Source: Micrococcales bacterium
GTDB taxonomy: Bacteria; Actinomycetota; Actinomycetes; Actinomycetales; Cellulomonadaceae
DNA: 48,426 nt
Reading direction: 5' to 3'
Assembly (NCBI GenBank): GCA_009777345.1
Contig: WRMB01000028.1
Coordinates: 1 to 48,426 of the forward strand
In this document: piece after piece, positions 1 through 8,335 of the stretch
How the letters are laid out: each line of letters begins with the position of its first letter
Numbering within the stretch: position 1 is the stretch's first letter
The notes under the pieces: generated by a model
The model's database searches: none
Told to the model about the DNA's origin: nothing
Seen by the model: the letters and a program-made list of their open reading frames with translations, nothing else
Translations under genes and position numbers: made by a program

Positions 1-50
1 CACGCCTGCGTCGCGCCGGGCCGTTTCGCGCACGACTGCGTCGTGCCGGG
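1..50. repeat. Two-copy 20-bp direct repeat at window edge
   Basis: Bases 1-20 and 31-50 are near-identical (18 of 20), both reading CACG[C/A]CTGCGTCG[C/T]GCCGGG, which gives a 30-bp period. The second copy contains a small hairpin (gcacgac, 3-nt loop, gtcgtgc). It lies just downstream of the DUF1016 remnant and could be part of a longer repeat to the left of the window. No function is assigned. Confidence 0.5.
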
Positions 51-70
51 GGGTGGACATGACGGCCACT

Positions 71-1217
71 CTAGGGCATTCCCGGGTGTGTGCCCTTGTC
101 GGCGGCACCGTCGCGCCCCGCGACCCGTCTGGTCTCTTCGACCACCATCTCCCGCAGCTCCTCGGCCGACGGCAGCGCCGCCCGCACGTCGGCGGGCAGC
201 CCGTTGTAGTCAGCCACACCGAGTGCGGTGGTCATGTTCGCCAGGGTGTAGCGGACGACGGCCTCGTTCCGGCCGGTGCACAGCAGGACGCCGATGGTCG
301 AGGCCTGCTTGGCGTGGTCACGCACCTGGTCGTCCACCACCGACACGTAGGCGCTGAGCTGGCCGAGGAACCCCGGTTCGAAGTCACGGGTCTTCAGCTC
401 GACGACCACGTAACGGGCCTGGGGGATGTGGAACAGCAGCAGGTCGAGCACCAGCTCGTCGCACCGCCCCTTCTCGTCGGTCACCTCGAAGCGGACCTGG
501 CGCCCCACGAACGCCATGCCCCGACCGAACTCGGTCAGGGTGTCCTGCAGGCGGGTCCATGAGCGCCTGCTCCACGTCCCGCTCGGTCGCCCGCTCCACC
601 AGGTCCAGGTGCTCGAAGACGTACGGGTCCTTCACCAGCTGCTGCGCCAGCTCGCAGTCCGACGGGTCGAGCACCGCGGCGAAGTTCGTCGGCGCCGCCC
701 CGACCTGCGCCTTCAGCCCCACCTTGATGAAGTGTCCCAGGACGCTCCGCTTCCACCCCTCTGCGACCGCCCGGGCCGCGTACCAGTCCCTGTCCTCGCG
801 AGTCGACAGACGGTCGAGGAGCACGGTGACGTGGCCCCAGGGCAATTCTCCAACACGGTGTTGGAGAAAGTCTTCCTCGGTCGGCCACACCTCTGCCGCA
901 CGCCGCATGTACCGCAGGTTCGACGGCGACCACCCTCGCTGACCAGGGAACTCGCGTTGCATGTCGCGCGAGAGCTGGTCCACGACACCAGCACCCCACC
1001 CGTCGCGCCCCTGACGCTCCAGGATGTCGTGCCCGATGGACCAGTACAGCCGCAGCACCTCGGTGTTGGCTGCTCGGGCCGCCCGGAACTGCGTGGTGCG
1101 CACCCGGTCCTTCACATCGGTGAGCCACTCGGTGTAGCCCGGCGGTACCTGCGCCACAACGTGGCTGTCGGCGCTGCCGACCGGGGCGCCGGTGCGCCCG
1201 GCGGGGATTCGGTCCAT
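71..1217 (-). pseudogene. DUF1016/YhcG-family nuclease gene, frameshifted
   Basis: Two adjacent minus-strand frames together make one DUF1016 (YhcG-like, PDDEXK-type) protein of about 380 residues. The N-terminal domain reads from ATG 1217, preceded by AGGAGG, and contains YWSIGHDILERQ and GWSPSNLRYMRRAAEVWP. The C-terminal nuclease domain is in another frame (517 down to 71) with VVVELKTRDFEPGFLGQLSAYV. They join at a run of three C on the coding strand (553-555). Removing one C turns ALMDPPAG into ALMDRLQDTLTEFGRGMAF, restoring a continuous protein. The family is usually a stand-alone nuclease or a restriction-modification accessory. Either the gene is truly inactivated or this is a sequencing error in a homopolymer. 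Family assignment is confident; inactivation is likely. Confidence 0.8.
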
Positions 1218-1312
1218 CGTGGAGCCTCCTGCGTGTCAGGCGAAGGGGCGGTGTAAGCCCGTTCGCGGGTTGTCGAGCACCGTCGTCGGTGTCGAACAGA
1301 TCTCATAGTCGT

Positions 1313-1521
1313 CACCCGTGCCTCGGTGGGACCCAGGCCAGCTGGCCGGTGAACAGCCCCCCTGTCGCGGCTGACTACCTGGGCCCGGCCGGGTACCGAC
1401 TGGACAGGCTTGACGCGACCGAGGATGGGGCCCTCGTCGGGGCTGCCGGACAGCAGGATGCCGATGGTCGGAGCCTGCTTGGCGCGGTCGCACACCTGGT
1501 CGCCCACATACGTGGGTGACA
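1313..1521 (-). pseudogene. Chimeric gene fragment: DUF1016 piece fused to eccC 3' end
   Basis: Bases 1313-1463 match the eccC 3' end (2889-3038) at roughly 96% by eye. Bases 1451-1505 match the DUF1016 gene (281-335) at almost 90%. The two matches overlap at CAGCAGGAYGCCG, a 13-base sequence common to both parents. On the minus strand the fragment reads DQVCDRAKQAPTIGILL and then SGSPDEGPILGRVKPVQS, so the parts are joined in frame. An extra C near 1358 then shifts the EccC tail out of frame. It lacks a start of its own and lies directly downstream of mycosin 1. It explains the otherwise gene-free 1218-1521 stretch. Confidence 0.75.
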
Positions 1522-2829
1522 CTATTCCTCCTCTGTAGTTGGGGCTTTCGCAGCGGTCGGGCCGTGCCGGACCCGGCGAGCGCCGGACCAAGCGCGGGCG
1601 CCCAGGACAATGGCGGCGGCAGCCACGACCACCGCACCGAGAACCGGCCACATCCAGCGCGGTAGGCCGTCGGTGCTCGAGGGTGCCGGTCCGGGCGTGG
1701 GCTCGGCACTGGGCAACAGCGGGGCCCACGCCGGGCGTTGTGCAGTGCGTATGTCCTCGTCGGTCAGGCCGTGCTTGCGCCCGTCGTCGGGCACGATGAG
1801 CGGGTTGGCGTCGGGGTACTGCGTCGGGTCCACCGCCAGCATCTGCGGCAGGTTCGCCAACCCGTACCCGTGTGGCTGGTAGGCCCAATGCGTCTCACTG
1901 CCGGGCGGTGGCGGTGGTTGCGTGGCGGCGTTGGCGATCAGGGTCTGGATCAGCTGATCGTTGGTAGCCTCGGGCCACTTTTGCGCAACGTCCGCCAGCA
2001 TCCCGGCTACCAACGCCGCCGGAACCTCCAACGAGTTGTTGATATTGGGATGATCCAGGTTCTCTCCTGGAGCAACAGGAAGAAGGAGCCCCACACCAGG
2101 CGCCCCCACAGTGGTGGTAGGTGACGCTCCGAACCACCAGCCGTGCTTGCTGAAACCCCCCACCGAGACCACCCCGTTCAGCGCCTGGATCCAGGTGCCG
2201 CCTGTCACCGACGTCGACGGGACGACCACCACGACCTTCTCGTGCACCGCATAGGCCACGGCCTGGGCGATCTGCCGGTCCGCTCGCACGCCCTGGTCGT
2301 ACAGCGAGATGATGCGCGCCCCGTCGTCTACAGCCTGCACGATCGCCCGCGCGGTCACCTCAGGGTTGCCTGTGCAACGAAAGTAGTAGCCGGACACGAC
2401 GCCGCCGACCGCGTAGAACCGAATGTCGGCACCCGGCGCGATACCCCGCACCGACTCCCGGCCGTCGGCTCCCCGCCCGTTGCCCGCGATGAACACTGCC
2501 TGGTAGGTACCGCCCCATACTGGTTGCGCCGCCGGGTGCGGCTCCTCACCTTTGCTCTTCAATGCCTCCTCTTCGCAGAACGACGGCTCGCGGACCGTCA
2601 GGTGGGCACCGGCCAACTCCGGCAGGTCCGACCAGATCCCCTGGTCGATCACCGCCACCGGCACACCCTGACCGGTGATCCCCTCAGCCTGGGCCTGGGT
2701 AACCTGCTGCTCCTCGTACCAGTCGTACCGCCACTCATCCCACGCGTCGTCCGGGTCGGCCGCCCAGGCCACCCCTGCCCCAGACCACATCAGCAGCACG
2801 ACACCCAGCACCGACCGCACCGAGCGCAT
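1522..2829 (-). CDS. Mycosin-like subtilase of the T7SS, catalytically degenerate (copy 1)
   Basis: A 435-residue S8 subtilisin-fold protein with a signal peptide (VRSVLGVVLLMWSGAGVAWA) and a C-terminal membrane segment (WMWPVLGAVVVAAAAIVLGA), the mycosin layout of a membrane-anchored extracytoplasmic protease. The Asp motif is present (VAVIDQGI). The His motif GHGT is replaced by WGGT (His to Gly), the oxyanion Asn region reads VVVPSTS, and in the GTSxxxP region the Ser position aligns with Glu in NSLEVPAALVAG (a Ser sits two residues earlier). It is therefore probably inactive. Two starts are plausible: 2829 (GGGAGG, 5-nt spacing) and 2868 (AGGAGG, 4-nt spacing, adding 13 residues before the signal peptide). 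It is the last gene of the eccC operon and is bracketed by direct repeats. Confidence 0.8.
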   Translation of the reverse strand: MRSVRSVLGVVLLMWSGAGVAWAADPDDAWDEWRYDWYEEQQVTQAQAEGITGQGVPVAVIDQGIWSDLPELAGAHLTVREPSFCEEEALKSKGEEPHPAAQPVWGGTYQAVFIAGNGRGADGRESVRGIAPGADIRFYAVGGVVSGYYFRCTGNPEVTARAIVQAVDDGARIISLYDQGVRADRQIAQAVAYAVHEKVVVVVPSTSVTGGTWIQALNGVVSVGGFSKHGWWFGASPTTTVGAPGVGLLLPVAPGENLDHPNINNSLEVPAALVAGMLADVAQKWPEATNDQLIQTLIANAATQPPPPPGSETHWAYQPHGYGLANLPQMLAVDPTQYPDANPLIVPDDGRKHGLTDEDIRTAQRPAWAPLLPSAEPTPGPAPSSTDGLPRWMWPVLGAVVVAAAAIVLGARAWSGARRVRHGPTAAKAPTTEEE

Positions 2830-2887
2830 CCCAACCTCCCTTTTCGAACGTGCTCTCGTCCTGTTCATCACGCCTCCTGTCGGCACC

Positions 2888-5800
2888 TCACTCGTGCCTC
2901 GGTGGGACCCAGGCCAGCTGGCCGGTGAACAGTCCCCTGTCACGGCTGACTACCTGGGCGCGGCCGGGTACCGACTGGACAGGCTTGACGCGACCGAGGA
3001 TGGGGCCCTCGTTGGGGCTGCCGGACAGCAGGATGCCGGTCGTGCCCAGATCGGTCAGCCGTTGGAGCACCTTGTCGTACATCGCCCGGCTGGCACCGCC
3101 GGAGTGCCGGGTGATGACCAGGTGCAGACCCAGGTCTGACGCCTGGGCCAGGAGCGGGACCAGCTTTTCCAGTGGGTTGCCCTGAGACGTGACCACCAGG
3201 TCGTAGTCGTCCACGATGACGAACCCGTCGGCGCCTTTCCACCACGACCGGTTGCGCAGCTGTTCGGCGGTGACGTCCGGTCCGGGGATCCGGCTGTTGA
3301 ACAGCCCGGCCAGCTCGGCCATACCTCCGACGGTCATCTCGTGCGAGGTGAAATAGGCCAGCTGGTGCTCGGGCGGGATCTCGTCGAGCAGAGCCCGACG
3401 GTAGTCGACGACGAAGAACAGGGCCTGCCGCGGCGGCTGGTAGACCCGTTGGACCTCCCGGACGAAGGCCCGCAGCATCGAGGACCGGCCCGAGCCGCTC
3501 TCGCCGAACAGCAGCAGGTGCGGCTCGGCCACCGGGTCGATCCCGAACGGTGCCAGCGAGTCCTCGTCGATGCCCAGCAGGATCCGACGGTCGTCCGGTG
3601 GCGCCAGGGCCCGCACCTGGTCCAGGTCGATCCGTTCGGGCAGCATCCGCAACTTTGGCCCTTCCGGACCGGCGGCGGCTGCCCGGACCTGGTCGACCAG
3701 GTCGGCCACACCGTCGGCCAGCGTCGCGGCGTCGTCCGAACCGTCGACCCGGGGCAGCGCCGCCATGGTGTGCAACCCGCTGACCGGGTTCAGGCCGCGA
3801 CCGGGGACCGCGGTCGGCACGTTCCCCGCGATCCGGCGGTTGCCCACCGTGTCGCCCGGGTCGCCCAGCCTCAGCTCCAGCTTGGTCCCGAGAAGATCCT
3901 TGACCTGACCGCGCACGTCCAGCCAACGGGTGGCGCTGAGCAGGACGTGGACGCCGTAGGTCAGGCCCTGCGCGACGATGCCCGCCACGACCGTCTCGAG
4001 GGTCTCGAAGTCCTTACGCAGCGTCGTCCAGCCGTCGACCACCAGGAACACGTCGCCCCAGCCGTCGTCCACCTCGCCGCGGGCCCTGCGCTGCCGGTAG
4101 GTGTCCATCGAGTCGATACCGTGCGCCCGGAAGTACGTCTCACGGGAGGCGACGACCGACGACACCTCGGCCACGGTGCGCCGCACCACGTCCGGTTCGG
4201 AACGTGAAGCCAGACCCGCCAGGTGCGGCAGGTCGCGCAGCCCCACGAACGAACCGCCGCCGAAGTCCAGCACGTAGAACTGCACCTCGGTCGGCGTGGC
4301 GGTCAGCGCCAGCGCGCACACCACCGTGCGCAGCAGGGTCGACTTACCGGACAGCGGGGCACCGACCACCCCCAGGTGCCCACCCGTCCCGGTCAGGTCC
4401 ACGACCAGCGGTTCGCGGCGCTGCTCCAGGGGGACGTCGACCATGCCGACCGGGACCCTCAGCGGCCCGGCAGCCCGCCAGCCCGGGCTGGTCAGCCCCA
4501 GCCGCGGGTCGACCACGAGATCGCCCAGCAGCACGTCGAGCGGTTCGGGGCGTTCCAGCGGCGGCAGCCAGACGGGGTGCGCCTGTGTTCCCCGACCGAC
4601 CATCGCCGCGACCGCGACCTCGAACATCGTGCCTTCCGGGGCCTGCTCCAGCACCGGCGGCGGCAGGTCGGGCTGCCGTTCGTCCAGCAGCGGGACCGGC
4701 GCGGCCGTGAACCGTTCCACCCGGGCCGCGGCGGTCCGGCCCGGTTCGGTGGTCACCGGCGCGGCGACCATACGCGGGGCGAGCCGACCGGACACGTAGG
4801 CGGCCTTGAACCGGGTCATCTCCTCGGTGCCGGTCTTCAGGTAGCCCACACCGGGTTCGGACGGCAGCCGGAAGGCGTCGTCCGCTCCCAGGACGGCCCG
4901 CGACTCGGCCGCAGAGAAGGTGCGCAGCCCGATCCGGTAGGACAGGTAGGTGTCCAGCCCGCGCAGCTTGCCCTCCTCCAGGCGCTGCGAGGCGAACAGC
5001 AGGTGGACCTGCAGCGACCGGCCGACCCGGCCGATGTTGACGAACGAGTCGACGAACTCGGGCCGGGCGGCCAGCAGCTCGGAGAACTCGTCCACGACGA
5101 CCAGCAGCGCCGGCAGCGGGTCCAGGTCGGTGCGGCCCTCCCGCCGGGCCTCCTCGTAGTCGCTCACGCTGGCGAAGTTGCCCGCGGCCCGCAGCAGCTC
5201 CTGGCGGCGGGTCACCTCACCGGTCAGCGCGTCCTGGAACCGGTCGACCAGGGAGGCTTCCCGGCCCAGGTTGGTGATGATGGCCGAGACGTGCGGCAGG
5301 TCCGCCATCCCGGCGAACGTCGCACCGCCCTTGAAGTCCACCAGGACGAAGTTCAGCTGTTCCGGGGCGTGGGTCAGGGCCAGGGCCAGCACCAGGGTGC
5401 GCAGTACCTCCGACTTGCCCGAACCCGTCGCGCCGATGAGCACCCCGTGCGGGCCCATGCCCTGCTCGGCCGACTCCTTGAGGTCGAGCACCACCGGCGC
5501 CCCGTGCTCGTCCTGGCCGAGCGGCACGCGCAACCGGTCCCGGACCAGCCTCGGCCGCCAGGTCAGGTCGACGTCCACGTCCCGGACGTCGGGCAGACCC
5601 AGCAGGTCGGTCAGATCGGCCTGGGCGGTGGCGGCCGGGCCCGCGGGGACCGCTGCCGGGCCGTTGTACAGCGGCATCAGGCGCCGGGCGGTGGCCTCGG
5701 CCTCGACCGGCGCGCACCCGTCGGCGGTGATCGCCTGCGTGCCGTCCGCGTCGACCAGGTGGGCGTCCCGACCACGCGGTCCGACCCCGGGGCGCGGTCC

Positions 5801-6880
5801 GGCGCCGGGGCGCAGGTCGATCCGGAGCGTGCTGCCGTCCGGCTCGCCCGCAGGACGGTGGCGCGGCAGGTCCAGCACGGTCACCCCGTCGACCGCGAAG
5901 ACCGGGTCGCTCGGCTGAGGCACCCCGTCGCAGACCACGAGGACGTGCGGCGTACAGGTGGCGGGACCGGACGGGCGGGACCGCGCGGCCAGCTCGGCGG
6001 GCAGCAGGCTGACCAGGTCGGCCGCCGCGCCGACGACCATCCGCACCGGTCCGGCACCGTCACGCTCCCGCCGCGAGTGGGCGTGCGGCAGCCACTTCAC
6101 CCACTCCCAGCCGACGACCGCGTCCGGGGCCGCGACCACCGCGACGACGAGGTTCTCCGGGTGGTGCACGGTCGCCACGCCGACCACCATCGCGCGGGCC
6201 AGGGCCCGCGCCCGGTCGGGGTCGCCGACCACCTCGATCCGTCGCCGCTGACGCAGGTCCACGCTGACCGGCAGGTCGGGCTGCGTCTCGTGCGTCGCGA
6301 CGAACCGGTGCGCCGCCGCGGCGCACACCGGGTCGGCCCGGGCGAACGAGACCCGCTCGGGCGGGCGCAGGACCAGGCTCGACGGCTGGTCGGCCACCCC
6401 GACCCGGACCTGGAGGAAGTCGTCGTCGGCCGGGTTCCGCTCCCAGACCCGGGCCCGGTCCTCCGCGAGGAAGACCAGCGTCGCCGGATCGGGGAACCGC
6501 CAGCAGGCGGCCTGCCGCTGCTGCGCCGCGGCCGACCGGACATCGGCCCGGACCGTCGCGAGGTAGCCGAGGTACTCCCGACGGTGACGGGTCAGCTCGG
6601 CCGCCCGCTGGGACCGTTGCCGCCAGCCGTTGACCAGGACGAACCCCAGCGAGGACAGCAAGAACATGCCGCCGATGAGGAACCCCGTCCGGCCGGGGCG
6701 CATGACGGCGATCATCACCACCGAGCCGAGGCTGCCGATCATCGGCAGCATCGACGTCAGCGCCGAGGTGCCCGGACCCGACGGCGGCAGCTCTGGCGGC
6801 GCCTTCACCGCGAGCGTGCCGGTCGGCATCTCCGGCGCGACCACCCGCCCGGTACCCCCGCGCGCGGCACGTCCTGTCAC
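2888..6880 (-). CDS. eccC: EccC, FtsK/SpoIIIE-type ATPase of type VII secretion
   Basis: A 1330-residue protein, the usual length for a fused EccCa-EccCb. Two membrane segments lie near residues 30-75, followed by three FtsK/SpoIIIE ATPase domains. Walker A motifs are GATGSGKSE (about residue 482), GAPLSGKST (about 838) and GESGSGRSS (about 1124). Domain 1 has a full Walker B (LLVVVDEFSEL); domains 2 and 3 have VFLVVDGW and FVIVDDYD, a degenerate pattern familiar in this family. EccC powers export and binds the WXG100 substrates. The GTG start at 6880 is preceded by GAGGAGG and overlaps the upstream FHA gene as GTGA. The open frame extends upstream to 8299, but that part is antisense-like sequence over the FHA gene and is excluded. 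Confidence 0.95.
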   Translation of the reverse strand: MTGRAARGGTGRVVAPEMPTGTLAVKAPPELPPSGPGTSALTSMLPMIGSLGSVVMIAVMRPGRTGFLIGGMFLLSSLGFVLVNGWRQRSQRAAELTRHRREYLGYLATVRADVRSAAAQQRQAACWRFPDPATLVFLAEDRARVWERNPADDDFLQVRVGVADQPSSLVLRPPERVSFARADPVCAAAAHRFVATHETQPDLPVSVDLRQRRRIEVVGDPDRARALARAMVVGVATVHHPENLVVAVVAAPDAVVGWEWVKWLPHAHSRRERDGAGPVRMVVGAAADLVSLLPAELAARSRPSGPATCTPHVLVVCDGVPQPSDPVFAVDGVTVLDLPRHRPAGEPDGSTLRIDLRPGAGPRPGVGPRGRDAHLVDADGTQAITADGCAPVEAEATARRLMPLYNGPAAVPAGPAATAQADLTDLLGLPDVRDVDVDLTWRPRLVRDRLRVPLGQDEHGAPVVLDLKESAEQGMGPHGVLIGATGSGKSEVLRTLVLALALTHAPEQLNFVLVDFKGGATFAGMADLPHVSAIITNLGREASLVDRFQDALTGEVTRRQELLRAAGNFASVSDYEEARREGRTDLDPLPALLVVVDEFSELLAARPEFVDSFVNIGRVGRSLQVHLLFASQRLEEGKLRGLDTYLSYRIGLRTFSAAESRAVLGADDAFRLPSEPGVGYLKTGTEEMTRFKAAYVSGRLAPRMVAAPVTTEPGRTAAARVERFTAAPVPLLDERQPDLPPPVLEQAPEGTMFEVAVAAMVGRGTQAHPVWLPPLERPEPLDVLLGDLVVDPRLGLTSPGWRAAGPLRVPVGMVDVPLEQRREPLVVDLTGTGGHLGVVGAPLSGKSTLLRTVVCALALTATPTEVQFYVLDFGGGSFVGLRDLPHLAGLASRSEPDVVRRTVAEVSSVVASRETYFRAHGIDSMDTYRQRRARGEVDDGWGDVFLVVDGWTTLRKDFETLETVVAGIVAQGLTYGVHVLLSATRWLDVRGQVKDLLGTKLELRLGDPGDTVGNRRIAGNVPTAVPGRGLNPVSGLHTMAALPRVDGSDDAATLADGVADLVDQVRAAAAGPEGPKLRMLPERIDLDQVRALAPPDDRRILLGIDEDSLAPFGIDPVAEPHLLLFGESGSGRSSMLRAFVREVQRVYQPPRQALFFVVDYRRALLDEIPPEHQLAYFTSHEMTVGGMAELAGLFNSRIPGPDVTAEQLRNRSWWKGADGFVIVDDYDLVVTSQGNPLEKLVPLLAQASDLGLHLVITRHSGGASRAMYDKVLQRLTDLGTTGILLSGSPNEGPILGRVKPVQSVPGRAQVVSRDRGLFTGQLAWVPPRHE
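2889..3038. repeat. Direct repeat copy at eccC 3' end (partner 1313-1463)
   Basis: About 150 bp of the eccC 3' end recur with only a handful of differences at 1313-1463, in the same orientation, so mycosin 1 lies between the two copies. The differences include one inserted base in the C-run near 1358. Confidence 0.8.
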
Positions 6881-8322
6881 GGTCGTCCTCCTCGCACCAT
6901 GTACGACACCATGAGCAGCCGCTGCCCGAGGGCGACCCGGACGACATCGTCGACCCGGGTCCGGACGCGAGGAGCGAGCGGCACCATCGGGCCGTCGGGA
7001 CCGACCTCGGACACCCGGTTGTCGACCAGCAGGTGAGTGCCGTTGGTCGAACCGAGATCGGTCAGCCACACCCCGTCGGCGGTGTGCTCGATCCGCAGGT
7101 GGCTCTTCGACACGCTGCCCACGTCGTCGCGCACGACGATGGTGCGGTCCGAGGCCACCTGGGGTGCCGGATCGCGACCGAGCACGGCCGCGGTACCGAA
7201 CGGCAGCTGGTCGCGCTGGCCGCCGTCGAACACCAGCAGCACCGTGACATCGGGGCGGGGCAACGACACCGTGACGTCGGGGCGGGGCGACGGCGCGGCG
7301 GCGGGTGGGGGCCCAGCAGGCAGCGCGCCGACCGGCGGCGGAGTCGGCACGGGCGGTGGCACCGGGTTCGAGCCGGGGGCCGCGGGCCGCACGGTGGGCC
7401 GCTGGACCCCGGGCCGCACCGGTCGTGGCACGACGGGTCGCGGCCCGACGGGTCGCGGCCCGACGGGCGGTGCGGTGGCGGTCGGCCCACCGATCATCAG
7501 CTGTCGCGATCGTGGTGCTGCCGGGCCCGACGGACCATGCCTCACGGGGCTGGTGACCGGACCAGGTACCACCGGACCAGGTACCACCGGGCCAGGTATC
7601 ACCGGGCCAGGCGCCGGACCGGATACCGGGCCGGGCACCGCAGGAGCCGATGCCGCAGGGCCGGGCCTGCTGAGCCGCTGACGGACCGGCCCGGTGTGCG
7701 GCGACGCTCCGGCCGTCGGCTCGGCCGCGGACTGAGCCACGTCCGCCACCCGGACCACCACGGTTCTCCCCGCCCGGTCGGCCCACGTCCGGCCGCGGCC
7801 GGTCCGGTCCAGGCCGCCGGAACCCACGACGACCCAGGCACCGACGACACCGGCCAGCGCGCCGACCCCGACCACCCCGGCGCGGACCAGCGCACGCACC
7901 GCCCCGGGCGACCACGGACGGTCGTCGCGGGCGGTACGCAGGTGCAGCGCGGCATGGCCGACCGTGAGACCGGTCCGGGCTTCCCAGACCACCAGGGCAA
8001 CAGCGGCCTCGGCGACGACGACGCCGGTCAGCACCACGGAACGAGTCAGCGCCGCCACCGCGACGGCCAGCAGCAGGACGACCCCGGCGTCGATGCTGAA
8101 CGAGCCGAGCCGCACCCCGACGGGTACGGCAGCGACGGGTGGTGCTGTCCGGAGTGCTGCCGCACCCGGGCCCGGACCCGGCGCCACCGGCTGGGTCGAC
8201 GGACGCACGGCAAGCGACCGCTGCGCCCGTCCGGACTGGACCGCCCCACAGGTCGGGCACGGTCCGAGCCCGCCGACCGCCGCCCGACAGCTCCAGCACC
8301 TCACAGCTCGTACCTCGCTCAC
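6877..8322 (-). CDS. Zinc-ribbon / RDD membrane / FHA-domain protein of the T7SS locus
   Basis: A 481-residue protein in three parts. The N-terminal zinc ribbon is CWSC, ten residues, CPTC. Next come an RDD-like membrane domain (VRLGSFSIDAGVVLLL and further hydrophobic segments) and a long Pro/Gly/Val linker with repeats of the type VVPGPV and VGPRP. The C-terminal FHA domain has VLGRDP, SKSHLRIEH and LTDLGSTNGT, the residues that bind phosphothreonine. Just before the FHA domain the linker has DVTVSL and DVTVLL, possible Thr phospho-sites. The GTG start at 8322 lies 13 nt after the EccD-like stop, and the 3' end overlaps eccC (GTGA). It probably docks phosphorylated partners at the secretion machine (inference). 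Confidence 0.85.
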   Translation of the reverse strand: MSEVRAVRCWSCRAAVGGLGPCPTCGAVQSGRAQRSLAVRPSTQPVAPGPGPGAAALRTAPPVAAVPVGVRLGSFSIDAGVVLLLAVAVAALTRSVVLTGVVVAEAAVALVVWEARTGLTVGHAALHLRTARDDRPWSPGAVRALVRAGVVGVGALAGVVGAWVVVGSGGLDRTGRGRTWADRAGRTVVVRVADVAQSAAEPTAGASPHTGPVRQRLSRPGPAASAPAVPGPVSGPAPGPVIPGPVVPGPVVPGPVTSPVRHGPSGPAAPRSRQLMIGGPTATAPPVGPRPVGPRPVVPRPVRPGVQRPTVRPAAPGSNPVPPPVPTPPPVGALPAGPPPAAAPSPRPDVTVSLPRPDVTVLLVFDGGQRDQLPFGTAAVLGRDPAPQVASDRTIVVRDDVGSVSKSHLRIEHTADGVWLTDLGSTNGTHLLVDNRVSEVGPDGPMVPLAPRVRTRVDDVVRVALGQRLLMVSYMVRGGRP

Positions 8323-8335
8323 CGGTCCACCATCC

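Noticed and set aside
4223..7036. Long plus-strand open frame of over 900 codons opposite eccC
   Set aside because: It is antisense to a clear EccC in a high-GC genome; the composition is His/Arg/Gly-rich with no domain or ribosome site.
6881..8299. N-terminal extension of EccC to an upstream start
   Set aside because: The extra 473 residues are Arg/Gly/Pro-rich off-frame sequence over the FHA gene; GTG 6880 has a good ribosome site and gives the family length.
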